DNA of 9,448 bases from contig JALVSV010000446.1 of the NCBI GenBank assembly GCA_027024125.1, positions 1 through 9,448 on the forward strand. Reading direction: 5' to 3'. Position numbers and translations under genes: made by a program. This stretch comes from Methylothermaceae bacterium. GTDB taxonomy: Bacteria; Pseudomonadota; Gammaproteobacteria; Methylococcales; Methylothermaceae. Shown here piece by piece: positions 1 through 7,480 of the stretch; positions within the stretch are counted from its first letter, which is position 1; every line of letters begins with the position of its first letter. Under the pieces are notes generated by a model. The model saw only the letters and a list, made by a program, of their open reading frames with translations. It was not told the origin of the DNA and ran no database searches.

Positions 1-881
1 AACTTGGCAGCCTCATTGTAGTCGGGGCTGACCACCGCCACCTGGGTGCCACGATAACGGGCCTCGGTCATGAAATGGGCGTCCGGGGTGCGGGTCTGGG
101 GGACGTTGGAGCCCCACATCATCAGAAAGGAGGCGTTGTACCAGTCGGCACTCTCGGGCACGTCGGTCTGTTCCCCCCAGGTCTGGGGCGAAGCCGGCGG
201 CAGGTCGCAGTACCAGTCGTAGAATGACAGACAGACGCCACCCAGCAGGGACAGGTAACGGGTGCCGGCGGCGTAGGACACCATCGACATGGCCGGGATC
301 GGCGAGAATCCGGCGATCCGGTCGGGACCGTGCTTTTTGATGGTGTAGATATTGGCAGCGGCAATCAGTTCGTTGAGTTCCTCCCAGTCGGCGCGCACGA
401 AGCCGCCGTGCCCTCGTCTGGAAGTGTAGGACTGGCGTTTGTCAGAGTCCTCGACGATACTGGCCCAGGCCTCGACCGGGTTTTGGTCTTTTCTGGCCTC
501 GCGCCACAGCTCCAGCAACCGGGCCCGGATCAGGGGGTGCTTGACCCGTTGGGCCGAGTACAGGTACCAGCTGTAGCTGGCCCCCCTGGGACAACCCCGG
601 GGTTCGTGGTTGGGGAGTTCCGGCCGGGTGCGGGGATAGTCGGTCTGCTGGGTCTCCCAGGTGACGATGCCACCTTTTACATAGATCTTCCACGAACACG
701 AGCCGGTACAGTTGACCCCGTGGGTGGAACGGACGATTTTGTCGTGGGCCCAGCGGCTGCGATAACTCTCCTCCCAGTCGCGGGACTCATCGGTGGTGAC
801 GCCGTGACCGTGGGCGAAGGATTCAAACTTGCCTTTCTTGGCCCTGACGAAGAAATTGAGGCGGTCGAGCAGTCGGCTCAT
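1..881 (-). CDS. narG: Respiratory nitrate reductase alpha subunit NarG, N-terminal part (partial)
   Basis: This is the catalytic molybdenum subunit of the membrane-bound, cytoplasm-facing nitrate reductase, which reduces nitrate to nitrite with quinol electrons passed through NarI and NarH. Only the first 293 codons are present; the gene runs off the left edge (full NarG is about 1,240 residues). The translation tracks E. coli NarG closely. His54, Cys58, Cys62 and Cys97 correspond to the ligands of the FS0 [4Fe-4S] cluster, within the segments [14 protein letters not shown] and EPRGCPRG. The [20 protein letters not shown] segment from residue 221 contains the aspartate region that ligates molybdenum. 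The N-terminus lacks a cleavable Tat signal, as expected for the cytoplasmic NarG type. The ATG is set by an AGGAG at 889-893 with 7-nt spacing. It is the third gene of the minus-strand narK1-narK2-narG operon; narH, narJ and narI are expected beyond the window. Confidence 0.97.
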   Translation of the reverse strand, partial: MSRLLDRLNFFVRAKKGKFESFAHGHGVTTDESRDWEESYRSRWAHDKIVRSTHGVNCTGSCSWKIYVKGGIVTWETQQTDYPRTRPELPNHEPRGCPRGASYSWYLYSAQRVKHPLIRARLLELWREARKDQNPVEAWASIVEDSDKRQSYTSRRGHGGFVRADWEELNELIAAANIYTIKKHGPDRIAGFSPIPAMSMVSYAAGTRYLSLLGGVCLSFYDWYCDLPPASPQTWGEQTDVPESADWYNASFLMMWGSNVPQTRTPDAHFMTEARYRGTQVAVVSPDYNEAAK

Positions 882-888
882 GGTTGTT

Positions 889-893
889 CTCCT
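889..893 (-). promoter_or_regulatory. Ribosome binding site of narG
   Basis: AGGAG on the minus strand, 7 nt before the narG ATG. It is a strong Shine-Dalgarno match and fixes the start, consistent with high translation of the structural enzyme. Confidence 0.75.
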
Positions 894-908
894 GGTTTGA
901 ATTTCAGT

Positions 909-1033
909 TCACCGCAGAGACGCAGAGAACGCAGAGTTGTTAATTTTTTGTCAGGTTGCCTATGCCACATTATTTCTATGTTTCGCATGGCACTCTGTAT
1001 AAATAAAAAAATCTCTACGCCCTCTGTGGTGAG
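909..1033. repeat. Imperfect inverted repeat with CGCAGAG units between narK2 and narG
   Basis: The left arm (909-936) holds three CGCAGAG units, at 913-919, 921-927 and 930-936. The right arm (about 1012-1033) is a degenerate copy in inverted orientation. Positions 909-919 can pair with 1022-1032 over 11 positions, including one G-U pair; after a small internal loop, 921-928 pairs imperfectly with 1012-1019. The loop between the arms is AT-rich and about 80 nt. Short CACCGCAGAGACGCAGAG-like repeats are, to my knowledge, common in proteobacterial intergenic DNA. The pair lies inside the nar transcript, so it could form an RNA hairpin that modulates narG level or mRNA stability; that role is inference. 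No coding sequence fits this 155-bp gap. Confidence 0.6.
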
Positions 1034-1036
1034 TAT

Positions 1037-2638
1037 TCAAGGATTCTTGACGTACGCATCTTCCCGCAAATAGAACCACCAGTTGATGGCGATGCAGGCG
1101 GCGTAAAAGATGGCAAAGCCGATCAGGGCGTTTTCTGGAGTGCCTGCCTTGATCTGCTCCCCGAACACCTGTGGGATATAAAATGCCCCATACGCCGCTA
1201 CTGCTGAAGTCCAGCCCAGTACCGGACCCCTCTGTTCCTTGTCGAACACCACGGCGATGGTACGGAAGGTGGAGCCGTTGCCGATGCCGGTGGCTGTGAA
1301 CATCACCAGAAACAGGATCAGGAACGGCAGGAAAAACTCCTGTGGAGTGGCCGAGGCATAGGCCTGCTTCATCAGCCAGGCAAGGGCGAAAGCGGCGGCG
1401 ACCATCACCACCGAAATGATCTGGGTGACCTTGGCGCCGCCTACCCGGTCGGCGATCCAGCCACCCACAGGGCGAATCAGGGCGCCGATGAAGGGACCCA
1501 TCCAGGCGTAGGTGAGGGCACTGGGGCCGTCCGGGTTGGGCAGGTGCTGCCATACCCCGTCAACCAGTTCGTGCTTGAAGCCGAAGATCACCTTGATGGC
1601 CAGTCCCAGCCCTGCCGCATAACCGATGAAAGAGCCGAAAGTCATGGTGTAGATGATGGTCATGGCCCAGGTGTGTTTGTCTTCGAAGATGCGATATTGC
1701 CGGTTGAGATTGTCCCGCAGCCCGGGAATGAAGCGCAACCCGAACACGGTCAGGAAGATGACCAGCCCCAGTACGATCAGTTTGGGTACACCAAAGCCCG
1801 ATCCTCCCACGCTAGTCGGCAGGAACAGCCACAGGCCGAGGATGGCGGTGATTAGTCCCACACCGAGCATCAGCAGAATCCTGGCAAAGGCGCCGATGGG
1901 CGAACCCAGCCCAGGGGAGACATGCTCGTCGGTAATGTTGTTCATTCCGAACCAGGCTGCCAGGGTGGCCGGAATCAGCAAGGCCACCCAGATGTAGCCG
2001 GCATTGTGCAGATAGGTGGGGGTACCTGCGGCAATTTTTCCAAGCAGGGTGCCGGAATCCAGCTGCAGCACCATCGCCGCGCCGCCAAAGAGGCCGACGG
2101 TCATCACTAGGGGAATGACCACCTGCATGGTGGTGACGCCAAAGTTTCCCAGCCCCGCATTCATTCCCAGGGCAAATCCCTGTACCTTGCGGGGAAAAAA
2201 GTAGCTGATGTTGGACATGGAAGAGGCGAAGTTGCCACCACCGATCCCCGACAGCAGGGCCAGGACCTGGAATTTCCACAGTGGGGTGTGGATGTCCTGA
2301 AGGTAGTAGCCGGCACCGGCGGCGGGAATGATCAACAGGGCGGTGGTCAGGAAGATGGTATTGCGGCCTCCGGCGATCCTGATCAGGAAGGTCTCGGGAA
2401 TCCTCAAAGTGGCTCCCGAGAGTCCCGCGATGGCGGTGAGAGTGAACAGGTCAGAGCGTTCGAAGGGAAAGCCCACGTTCAGCATCTGCACCGCGATCAT
2501 CCCCCACATCAGCCACACGGCGAATGCGAGCAGCAGCCAGGGGATGGAAGTCCAAAGGTTGCGGTTGGCGATGCGTTTGCCTTCGGTCTCCCATTGCTGC
2601 GGGTCTTCCGGGTTCCATTTTTCCAGATTTCGAGCCAT
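1037..2638 (-). CDS. narK2: Nitrate/nitrite antiporter, NarK2-type MFS transporter with extra membrane insertion
   Basis: An inner-membrane major facilitator protein of 533 residues, of the NarK type that exchanges nitrate for nitrite. The nitrate signature NS1 is clear (GIGGGNFASSMSNISYFFPR, residues 131-150, followed by QGFALGMNAGLGNFG). A C-terminal counterpart follows (GIGNGSTF from 451, then GWTSAVAAYGAFYIPQ). Arg79 (ATLRIPETF) and Arg389 (ALIRPVGGW) match the two substrate-binding arginines of E. coli NarK, Arg89 and Arg305. A MFS motif A-like GGWIADRVGG follows Arg389. Compared with E. coli NarK (463 residues), the central loop between GMNNI (about 234) and the HTWAMT helix (about 322) is some 65-70 residues longer and contains two hydrophobic stretches, about 250-274 and 285-304. 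The ATG has AAGG 7-8 nt upstream. The gene follows narK1 after 31 bp. Confidence 0.93.
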   Translation of the reverse strand: MARNLEKWNPEDPQQWETEGKRIANRNLWTSIPWLLLAFAVWLMWGMIAVQMLNVGFPFERSDLFTLTAIAGLSGATLRIPETFLIRIAGGRNTIFLTTALLIIPAAGAGYYLQDIHTPLWKFQVLALLSGIGGGNFASSMSNISYFFPRKVQGFALGMNAGLGNFGVTTMQVVIPLVMTVGLFGGAAMVLQLDSGTLLGKIAAGTPTYLHNAGYIWVALLIPATLAAWFGMNNITDEHVSPGLGSPIGAFARILLMLGVGLITAILGLWLFLPTSVGGSGFGVPKLIVLGLVIFLTVFGLRFIPGLRDNLNRQYRIFEDKHTWAMTIIYTMTFGSFIGYAAGLGLAIKVIFGFKHELVDGVWQHLPNPDGPSALTYAWMGPFIGALIRPVGGWIADRVGGAKVTQIISVVMVAAAFALAWLMKQAYASATPQEFFLPFLILFLVMFTATGIGNGSTFRTIAVVFDKEQRGPVLGWTSAVAAYGAFYIPQVFGEQIKAGTPENALIGFAIFYAACIAINWWFYLREDAYVKNP

Positions 2639-2669
2639 GTTGTTTCCTTACCTTTAGTGAAAAAAACGG

Positions 2670-4022
2670 TCAGGGATAGGTTTCCTGCTTGTCTCCTCCC
2701 GGAGCGATCTTGAGATGATGCATCTCTGCCATTTCCGGCAGCTCCGGCAGTTTCTTCAGTTCCTCCGCCATGGCGGCCATTTCCATGCGGCGGATGGCCA
2801 GATGCATCCAGATCAGCGAGATGGCGGTGATGCCGAACAGCATCATGAAGCAACTGGTCCACACCCCGACCAGGTCGTTGGCGCCGCCAAACAGGATGGG
2901 CAAAAAGAAACCGCCCAGGCCGCCGATCATCCCCACCAGGCCGCCGACTGCGCCCACATGACCTGGATAGTAGACAGGGATGTGCTTGTAGACCGCGGCC
3001 TTGCCGAGGGACATGAAAAAACCCAGCACCACGGTTAGAGTGACACATAGCCACAATGGCGTAGCCAGGGTGAAGTGAATCGGGCCCTGTACGCCATGGA
3101 CGATGTAGTCGGTCTTGGGATAGCTGAGGAAGAACAGACATACCATTGAACCTATGAAGGTCCAGTACATGACCTTGCGCGCCCCAAACTTGTCTGACAG
3201 CCAGCCACCCAGGGCACGGAAGATGCTTCCGGGTAGGGCATAGGCAGCGGCCAGCATCCCGGCAGTCTTGATGTCGAGTCCATAAGATCCCTGATAGAAA
3301 CGGGGCAGCCAAAGCGCCAGGGCGACGAAACCACCGAAGACGAAGAAATAGTAAAGTGCAAAGCGCCATACCTGAAGTTTCTTCAGGGGTTCCAGCTGCA
3401 TAAAGGCGGCGGGGACTTTTTCCCCCTTACGCTTGCGTTCTGAGGTGACAGGATCCTCTTCGGTGACGAAGTAAAAGATGATTGCGGTGATAAACAGGAT
3501 CACCGCGTAAACCTTGGCAGTGTCTTCCCAGCCCAGGGCGACCACCAGATAAGGAGCACCAAAGTTAGTGACTGCGGCCCCCACGTTGCCCATGCCGAAG
3601 ATTCCAAGGGCCGTTCCCTGATGCTTGGCGTCGTACCAGCGGGAGACGAAGGCGATCCCCACCGCGAACGATCCACCTGCAAGTCCCACGCCCAGGGCTG
3701 CAACCAGGAACCATGGATAGGACTCCACACTCGCCAACAGCCACACTGCTACTGATGTGGTCAGCATGACTAGGGTATAGACTAAGCGGCCTCCATACTG
3801 ATCGGTCCAGATCCCCAGGAAGATTCTGCTAAGTGAACCAGTGAGCACAGGGGTGGCGATGAGAATTCCGAATTCGGTGTCATTGAGCCCCAGTTCCTGT
3901 TTGATCTTCAAACCAATGATGGAGAAGATCGTCCATACGGCGAAGCACACAGTAAAGGCAAAAGTGCTCATGCCGAGAATACGGGTCTGTTTTCTGCGGG
4001 TTTCCGAGTCGATGAGTTGCAT
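2670..4022 (-). CDS. narK1: Nitrate transporter, NarK1-type MFS protein
   Basis: An inner-membrane major facilitator protein of 450 residues, first gene of the nar operon. NarK1-type members are regarded as nitrate/proton symporters that start nitrate respiration, working with NarK2-type exchangers. The nitrate signature is visible as GLAGGSFAVGIAFVSRWY from residue 113, followed by QGTALGIFGMGNVGAA. A second glycine-rich signature is GAVGGLVGMIGGLGGF (357-372). Arg66 (GSLSRIFLG) and Arg269 (SIFRALGGWLSDKFGARK, with motif A) match the NarK substrate arginines. The hydrophobic profile fits 12 helices. The C-terminal tail from about 412 is hydrophilic and rich in Met, Glu and Leu. The start at 4022 lies about 39 nt after the predicted transcription start; the ribosome site (AGGGAT-like) is weak. 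The narK1-narK2-narG order matches nar operons of denitrifiers such as Pseudomonas aeruginosa. Confidence 0.93.
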   Translation of the reverse strand: MQLIDSETRRKQTRILGMSTFAFTVCFAVWTIFSIIGLKIKQELGLNDTEFGILIATPVLTGSLSRIFLGIWTDQYGGRLVYTLVMLTTSVAVWLLASVESYPWFLVAALGVGLAGGSFAVGIAFVSRWYDAKHQGTALGIFGMGNVGAAVTNFGAPYLVVALGWEDTAKVYAVILFITAIIFYFVTEEDPVTSERKRKGEKVPAAFMQLEPLKKLQVWRFALYYFFVFGGFVALALWLPRFYQGSYGLDIKTAGMLAAAYALPGSIFRALGGWLSDKFGARKVMYWTFIGSMVCLFFLSYPKTDYIVHGVQGPIHFTLATPLWLCVTLTVVLGFFMSLGKAAVYKHIPVYYPGHVGAVGGLVGMIGGLGGFFLPILFGGANDLVGVWTSCFMMLFGITAISLIWMHLAIRRMEMAAMAEELKKLPELPEMAEMHHLKIAPGGDKQETYP

Positions 4023-4060
4023 GGCCTATCCCTGTGGTTTGGAGAGAAAACGGTTATATT

Positions 4061-4074
4061 CGAACTTTATTGTA
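4061..4074 (-). promoter_or_regulatory. -10 hexamer and predicted start of the narK1K2G operon
   Basis: The minus strand reads TACAAT at 4074-4069, a good -10 box (one base from TATAAT). This places +1 near 4061-4062, giving a leader of about 39 nt before narK1. The distance to the FNR box centre is then close to 41.5 bp, the classic class II geometry in which FNR replaces the -35 element. Confidence 0.65.
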
Positions 4075-4095
4075 AGAAGGTAGGTTAGAACGTAG

Positions 4096-4109
4096 TTGAT
4101 CTGGATCAA
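4096..4109. promoter_or_regulatory. FNR/Anr box, perfect consensus
   Basis: TTGATCTGGATCAA matches the FNR/Anr/Dnr consensus TTGAT-N4-ATCAA in all ten fixed positions. FNR is the oxygen-sensing [4Fe-4S] activator; homologues of the Dnr type respond to NO. The centre (4102.5) is about 41.5 bp upstream of the predicted narK1 start, so anaerobic activation of narK1K2G is the natural reading. The site is a true palindrome and can act in both directions. A TAGAAT hexamer lies on the plus strand at the mirror-image position. Confidence 0.88.
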
Positions 4110-4125
4110 AATTTCGCCCTGCTTT

Positions 4126-4132
4126 ATGGGTA
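4126..4132 (-). promoter_or_regulatory. Possible NarL-type heptamer
   Basis: The minus strand reads TACCCAT, which fits the NarL/NarP heptamer TACYYMT. It is centred about 68 bp upstream of the predicted narK1 start, a sensible place for nitrate-dependent activation. A single 7-mer matches often by chance and I see no good inverted partner at 2-bp spacing, so this is tentative. It partly overlaps the plus-strand TAGAAT hexamer. Confidence 0.3.
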
Positions 4133-4136
4133 GAAT
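4131..4136 (+). promoter_or_regulatory. Possible plus-strand -10 box paired with the same FNR site
   Basis: TAGAAT ends 33.5 bp from the FNR box centre. This is the same distance as the TACAAT of the narK1 promoter on the other side. It would place a plus-strand start near 4143, with the FNR box at about -40.5. Transcription from here would run through the 260-bp spacer into ppsA. Confidence 0.35.
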
Positions 4137-4143
4137 CAATTAG

Positions 4144-4402
4144 TTTACCCGCAGGAAACATAGCTGCGGTTTCGAAAGACCCTTGTTCTCAAGGAAACGA
4201 TAGACATCGTTTAGCGATCTGTAGGAGACTTGGGCAGAGTTTGAATTTACTGTCAATTCATGGTCAGGAGGCAATCCTTGATACCTTGGGGTTCCATGAT
4301 CGTAGAAAACCCGATATCGATAGACTTTTCTTTTCGGACGATATGAGAAATTTCCATAAGCGTTCGGGATCACAATAGACTTAACTTTAAGAGGATTCCC
4401 AG
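4144..4402. other. AT-rich spacer with hairpins between nar promoter and ppsA
   Basis: This stretch is visibly poorer in GC than its neighbours. It holds two adjoining perfect hairpins: CCTTG/CAAGG (4181-4194, 4-nt loop) and AAACGAT/ATCGTTT (4195-4212, 4-nt loop). A weaker GAATT/AATTC pair lies further on. No terminator-like U-run follows them. A minus-strand open frame (4140-4409, GTG start, 89 codons) crosses it, but the product resembles no family I know. Its start would sit inside the first codons of ppsA. I read the region as a leader or promoter spacer for ppsA, with a hypothetical minus-strand gene as a weak alternative. Confidence 0.35.
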
Positions 4403-6808
4403 ATGTCACAGAATTATCGATTCATTCGTTTCTTCAGGGAACTGGGCATCAAGGATGTGCCTCTGGTCGGTGGCAAAAATGCCTCCCTGGGGGAAATGTA
4501 CCGGGAGTTGACCTCCAAAGGGGTCAATGTGCCCAATGGCTTTGCCATCACTGCCGAGGCCTATCGTTATGTGCTCGATCAGGCCAATGTCTGGCCAGCA
4601 CTCCGTCAATCCCTTGAAGGACTTGATCCAGATGATGTCGAGGATCTCAAGCGCCGGGGCTATCAGGCCAGAAGAATTATCTATGAGGCCGGTATTCCCG
4701 ACGATCTGCGTAAGGAAATACTGGATGCCTATCAGAAGCTGGAGCAGGAATACGGCCCGGATCTGAGTGTGGCCGTCCGTTCCTCAGCGACCGCCGAAGA
4801 TCTCCCTACTGCCAGTTTTGCCGGTCAGCAGGAGACTTATCTCAACATCCGGGGCGGGGAAGGGCTGATTGATGCGGTGCAGCGCTGTTTCGCCAGCCTG
4901 TTCACCGACCGCGCGATTCATTACCGCATCGACCAGGGCTTCGACCACTTCAAAGTGTACCTCTCTGTAGGGGTGCAGAAGATGGTACGTTCGGATCTGG
5001 CATCCAGTGGCGTGATGTTCTCAATCGACACCGAAACCGGTTTTCGTGAGGCGGCCTTCATCACCGCCGCCTATGGCCTTGGGGAGACCGTGGTTCAGGG
5101 GGCGGTGGATCCGGACGAGTTCTATGTCTTCAAACCCACCTTCCGCCAAGGTTTCAGGTCGGTGCTGCGGCGCCGGCTGGGAGCGAAGAAAATCCGCATG
5201 GTCTACGCCCAGGGCGGCGACCGCCAGACCACCCGTATCGTTCCCACGCCCAAGGCCGACCAGCAGCGGTTCTGCATCGGTGATGAAGACGTCCTGACCC
5301 TGGCCGACTACGCCATCCAGGTGGAGGACCACTACGGTAAGCCGATGGACATGGAATGGGCCAAGGATGGCTGCGATGGTCAGCTCTATCTGGTCCAGGC
5401 CCGGCCGGAGACCGTGACCTCCCAGCGTAATGTCAATGTGCTGGAGGAATACCGCCTGACCGGGACTGGCAAAGTATTGGTGGAAGGACGTGCCGTAGGG
5501 ACCCGGATCGCCGTGGGACCGGTTCGCGCCGTCCTGCATCCGGAACAACTGTCCCAGTTCCATCCTGGTGAGGTGCTTGTGGCCGACATGACCACACCGG
5601 ACTGGGAGCCGGTGATGAAGACCGCCGCTGCCATCGTTACCAACCGAGGTGGAAGAACCTGCCATGCCGCCATCGTGGCGCGGGAACTGGGAATTCCCGC
5701 AGTGGTGGGGACCGGGGATGCTACCGAGGTGCTTCAGGACGGCCAGGCTGTCACGGTATCCTGCGCCGAGGGGGATGTGGGCCGGGTTTACGAGGATGAG
5801 GTTCCCTTTGAGATTGAACGAGTGGATTTGTCCCAATTGCCGCGGCCATCCACCGAGATTATGATTAACCTGGGCAATCCGGAAGTCGCCTTCCAGACCT
5901 CGTTTCTGCCCGTCTACGGGGTGGGACTGGCGCGGATGGAGTTCATCATCAACCAGTACATCAAGATCCATCCCATGGCCCTGGTCCATCCCGACAGGAT
6001 CGGGGATGCGGAGGAACGTCATGCCATCGAAAAGCTCACCCGGGGCTACGACGACCCCAAGGAGTTCTTCGTCCGCACCCTGGCCGAGGGTGTGGGAACC
6101 ATCGCCGCCGCCTTCTGGCCCAAGCCGGTGGTGGTGAGGATGTCCGACTTCAAGACCAACGAATACGCTTCGCTGTTGGGCGGGCGCTGGTTCGAGCCGG
6201 AAGAGGCCAATCCCATGCTGGGCTTTCGCGGCGCCTCGCGTTATGCGCATCCGGCCTATGCGGAAGGATTCGCCCTGGAATGCGCGGCGATGAAGTGGGT
6301 GCGCGAACAGCTGGGGCTGAGCAACGTGATCCTGATGCTGCCCTTCGTGCGCCGGGTGGACGAGGCCGAACGGGTGCTGGGAAAGATGGCGGAGTTTGGC
6401 CTCGAACGGGGCAGGGGCGGGTTGAAAATCTACTGCATGTGCGAGATCCCCAATAATGTCGTCTTGATTGACCGGTTCGCAAAGCACTTCGACGGTTTCT
6501 CCATCGGTTCCAACGATCTCACCCAGCTGACCCTGGGGGTGGACCGGGACTCCGAACTGGTGGCCTTCGACTACGACGAGCGTGACGAGGGGGTCAGGGA
6601 AATGATCCGCCTGGCCATCGAGGGCTGCCGCCGCAACGGCATCCACTCCGGCCTGTGCGGCCAGGCACCTTCTGACTATCCCGAGATGGCGGAATTCCTG
6701 GTCGAATGCGGCATTGATTCGATGAGCCTCAATCCCGATGCCGTGCTGAGGATGACCCGGTACGTGCTGGAGGTGGAGAAGCGGTTGGGGCGGAGAATTA
6801 GGGAATGA
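4403..6808 (+). CDS. ppsA: Phosphoenolpyruvate synthase (pyruvate, water dikinase)
   Basis: Converts pyruvate, ATP and water to phosphoenolpyruvate, AMP and phosphate in the cytoplasm, the entry to gluconeogenesis from C3 compounds. The 801 residues match the usual length (about 790-800). The N-terminal ATP-binding domain begins with LVGGKNASLGEM (21-32) and includes VAVRSSATAEDLPTASFAGQQ from 123 and the VQARPET end at 331. The central phosphohistidine domain has GGRTCHAAIVARELGIPAVVG with His421 as phosphocarrier. The C-terminal PEP/pyruvate domain includes the GSNDLTQLTLGVDRD segment and SGLCGQAPSDYPE with catalytic Cys752. Thr419, two residues before His421, is at the position modified by the PSRP/PpsR regulatory kinase in E. 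coli; no such regulator gene is in this window. The ATG has GAGG 8 nt upstream. It is transcribed away from the nar operon and converges with vapC, 16 bp from that gene's end. Confidence 0.97.
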   Translation: MSQNYRFIRFFRELGIKDVPLVGGKNASLGEMYRELTSKGVNVPNGFAITAEAYRYVLDQANVWPALRQSLEGLDPDDVEDLKRRGYQARRIIYEAGIPDDLRKEILDAYQKLEQEYGPDLSVAVRSSATAEDLPTASFAGQQETYLNIRGGEGLIDAVQRCFASLFTDRAIHYRIDQGFDHFKVYLSVGVQKMVRSDLASSGVMFSIDTETGFREAAFITAAYGLGETVVQGAVDPDEFYVFKPTFRQGFRSVLRRRLGAKKIRMVYAQGGDRQTTRIVPTPKADQQRFCIGDEDVLTLADYAIQVEDHYGKPMDMEWAKDGCDGQLYLVQARPETVTSQRNVNVLEEYRLTGTGKVLVEGRAVGTRIAVGPVRAVLHPEQLSQFHPGEVLVADMTTPDWEPVMKTAAAIVTNRGGRTCHAAIVARELGIPAVVGTGDATEVLQDGQAVTVSCAEGDVGRVYEDEVPFEIERVDLSQLPRPSTEIMINLGNPEVAFQTSFLPVYGVGLARMEFIINQYIKIHPMALVHPDRIGDAEERHAIEKLTRGYDDPKEFFVRTLAEGVGTIAAAFWPKPVVVRMSDFKTNEYASLLGGRWFEPEEANPMLGFRGASRYAHPAYAEGFALECAAMKWVREQLGLSNVILMLPFVRRVDEAERVLGKMAEFGLERGRGGLKIYCMCEIPNNVVLIDRFAKHFDGFSIGSNDLTQLTLGVDRDSELVAFDYDERDEGVREMIRLAIEGCRRNGIHSGLCGQAPSDYPEMAEFLVECGIDSMSLNPDAVLRMTRYVLEVEKRLGRRIRE

Positions 6809-6809
6809 G

Positions 6810-6829
6810 ATTGAAACCGTTATTTCAAT
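6810..6829. terminator. Short AT-rich inverted repeat between convergent ppsA and vapC
   Basis: ATTGAAA (6810-6816) and TTTCAAT (6823-6829) form a perfect 7-bp stem with a 6-nt loop, right between the two stop codons and covering that of vapC. The stem is weak and lacks a U-run, so a terminator role is only a guess from position. Confidence 0.2.
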
Positions 6830-7235
6830 AATGCTGAAGAGAAATCTCATCGATATGTACGATCGGTCCGGGATAGCGAACAACAACCGCATCCGCAGTC
6901 ACCAGAACGATGCCCTCGATCATGGCTTGGGTAATGAGAATCCGGTCGAACGGATCTTTGTGAATTGTTGGGAGCAGGCCGATTTCCACAGCATGCCGGC
7001 TGGTGATGCACAACTCTTGATATCCATTGTCTATCAGGCCCCGGCGCAAAACGCTGGCATCTACCTGGAAATCGTCCCGCCCCAGTTTGCTTTTGATCGC
7101 GACTTCCCACAGGCTGGCGGCACTGAACCATAATTCACTGTCATCTGCTTCGAACAACTTGCGGGCTGCGGCAGGCAGTCGTTCCGGCATCCCTGCCGCC
7201 CAGAGCAATATATGGGTATCGAGCAGTAGTTTCAT
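6825..7235 (-). CDS. vapC: PIN-domain toxin, VapC-like ribonuclease
   Basis: A 136-residue PIN-domain protein, the expected toxin of a type II toxin-antitoxin pair. VapC-type toxins are Mg2+-dependent ribonucleases that cut tRNA or rRNA and stop translation until inhibited by their antitoxin. The acidic PIN residues are in place: Asp6 in LLLDTHILLWA, Glu44 in SAASLWEVAIK, Asp94 and Asp97 in KDPFDRILITQA, and Asp115 in LVTAD. The frame is open 14 codons further upstream (to 7277), but the ATG at 7235 is chosen because the family begins M-K-L-L-L-D-T-H and because it overlaps the antitoxin stop as ATGA (7232-7235), a typical translational coupling. The gene appears intact and so possibly active. 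The exact RNA target cannot be read from sequence. Confidence 0.9.
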   Translation of the reverse strand: MKLLLDTHILLWAAGMPERLPAAARKLFEADDSELWFSAASLWEVAIKSKLGRDDFQVDASVLRRGLIDNGYQELCITSRHAVEIGLLPTIHKDPFDRILITQAMIEGIVLVTADAVVVRYPGPIVHIDEISLQHY

Positions 7236-7477
7236 CGGGTTCCTTCGAACATCAGCCCGATTTCCTGTTCCCCCCACCGGTCAAAATCCTCTGGAACCCG
7301 TATTTGCCCTTGCATGAATCCTAAACGACGCTTTTGTTTATGGTCGGGTGCTTCCAATGAGACAACTTTCACCACCGGTTTGCCCGCCTTGGCAATGATA
7401 ATGGTTTCTCCCTGCGCAGCTTCCTCGATGATTTTGGACAGATGGGTCTTGGCTTCGTGAATATTAAAGGTTTTCAT
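7232..7477 (-). CDS. vapB: Phd/YefM-type antitoxin of the PIN-domain toxin
   Basis: An 81-residue protein beginning M-K-T-F-N-I-H-E-A-K-T-H-L-S, a typical Phd/YefM-family N-terminus that forms the DNA-binding, dimerising half. The C-terminal part (GFMQGQIRVPEDFD, then EIGLMFEG) is the usual toxin-wrapping tail of antitoxins partnered with PIN toxins. Its TGA overlaps the vapC ATG, so the antitoxin is made first. Proteins of this type bind an operator over their own promoter, alone and with toxin, and a candidate palindrome lies just upstream at 7481-7495. No clear Shine-Dalgarno is seen; the message may be nearly leaderless or use weak initiation. Confidence 0.9.
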   Translation of the reverse strand: MKTFNIHEAKTHLSKIIEEAAQGETIIIAKAGKPVVKVVSLEAPDHKQKRRLGFMQGQIRVPEDFDRWGEQEIGLMFEGTR

Positions 7478-7480
7478 GAC

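Noticed and set aside
909..1033. CRISPR array
   Set aside because: The three CGCAGAG units are 7 bp with 1-2 bp between them, with no spacers and no cas genes.
330..1073. 247-codon plus-strand frame over narG
   Set aside because: Antisense to an unmistakable NarG and then running through the intergenic repeat; the product has no family resemblance.
4140..4409. 89-codon minus-strand frame as a real gene
   Set aside because: GTG start inside the first codons of ppsA, no recognisable family, no ribosome site, and it would leave no room for a separate promoter. Kept only as a weak alternative in the spacer entry.
5021..6892. 623-codon minus-strand open frame opposite ppsA
   Set aside because: It is the antisense shadow of a high-GC gene. 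The plus-strand frame has full PpsA motifs, whereas the antisense product is His/Gly/Pro/Gln-rich with no domain.
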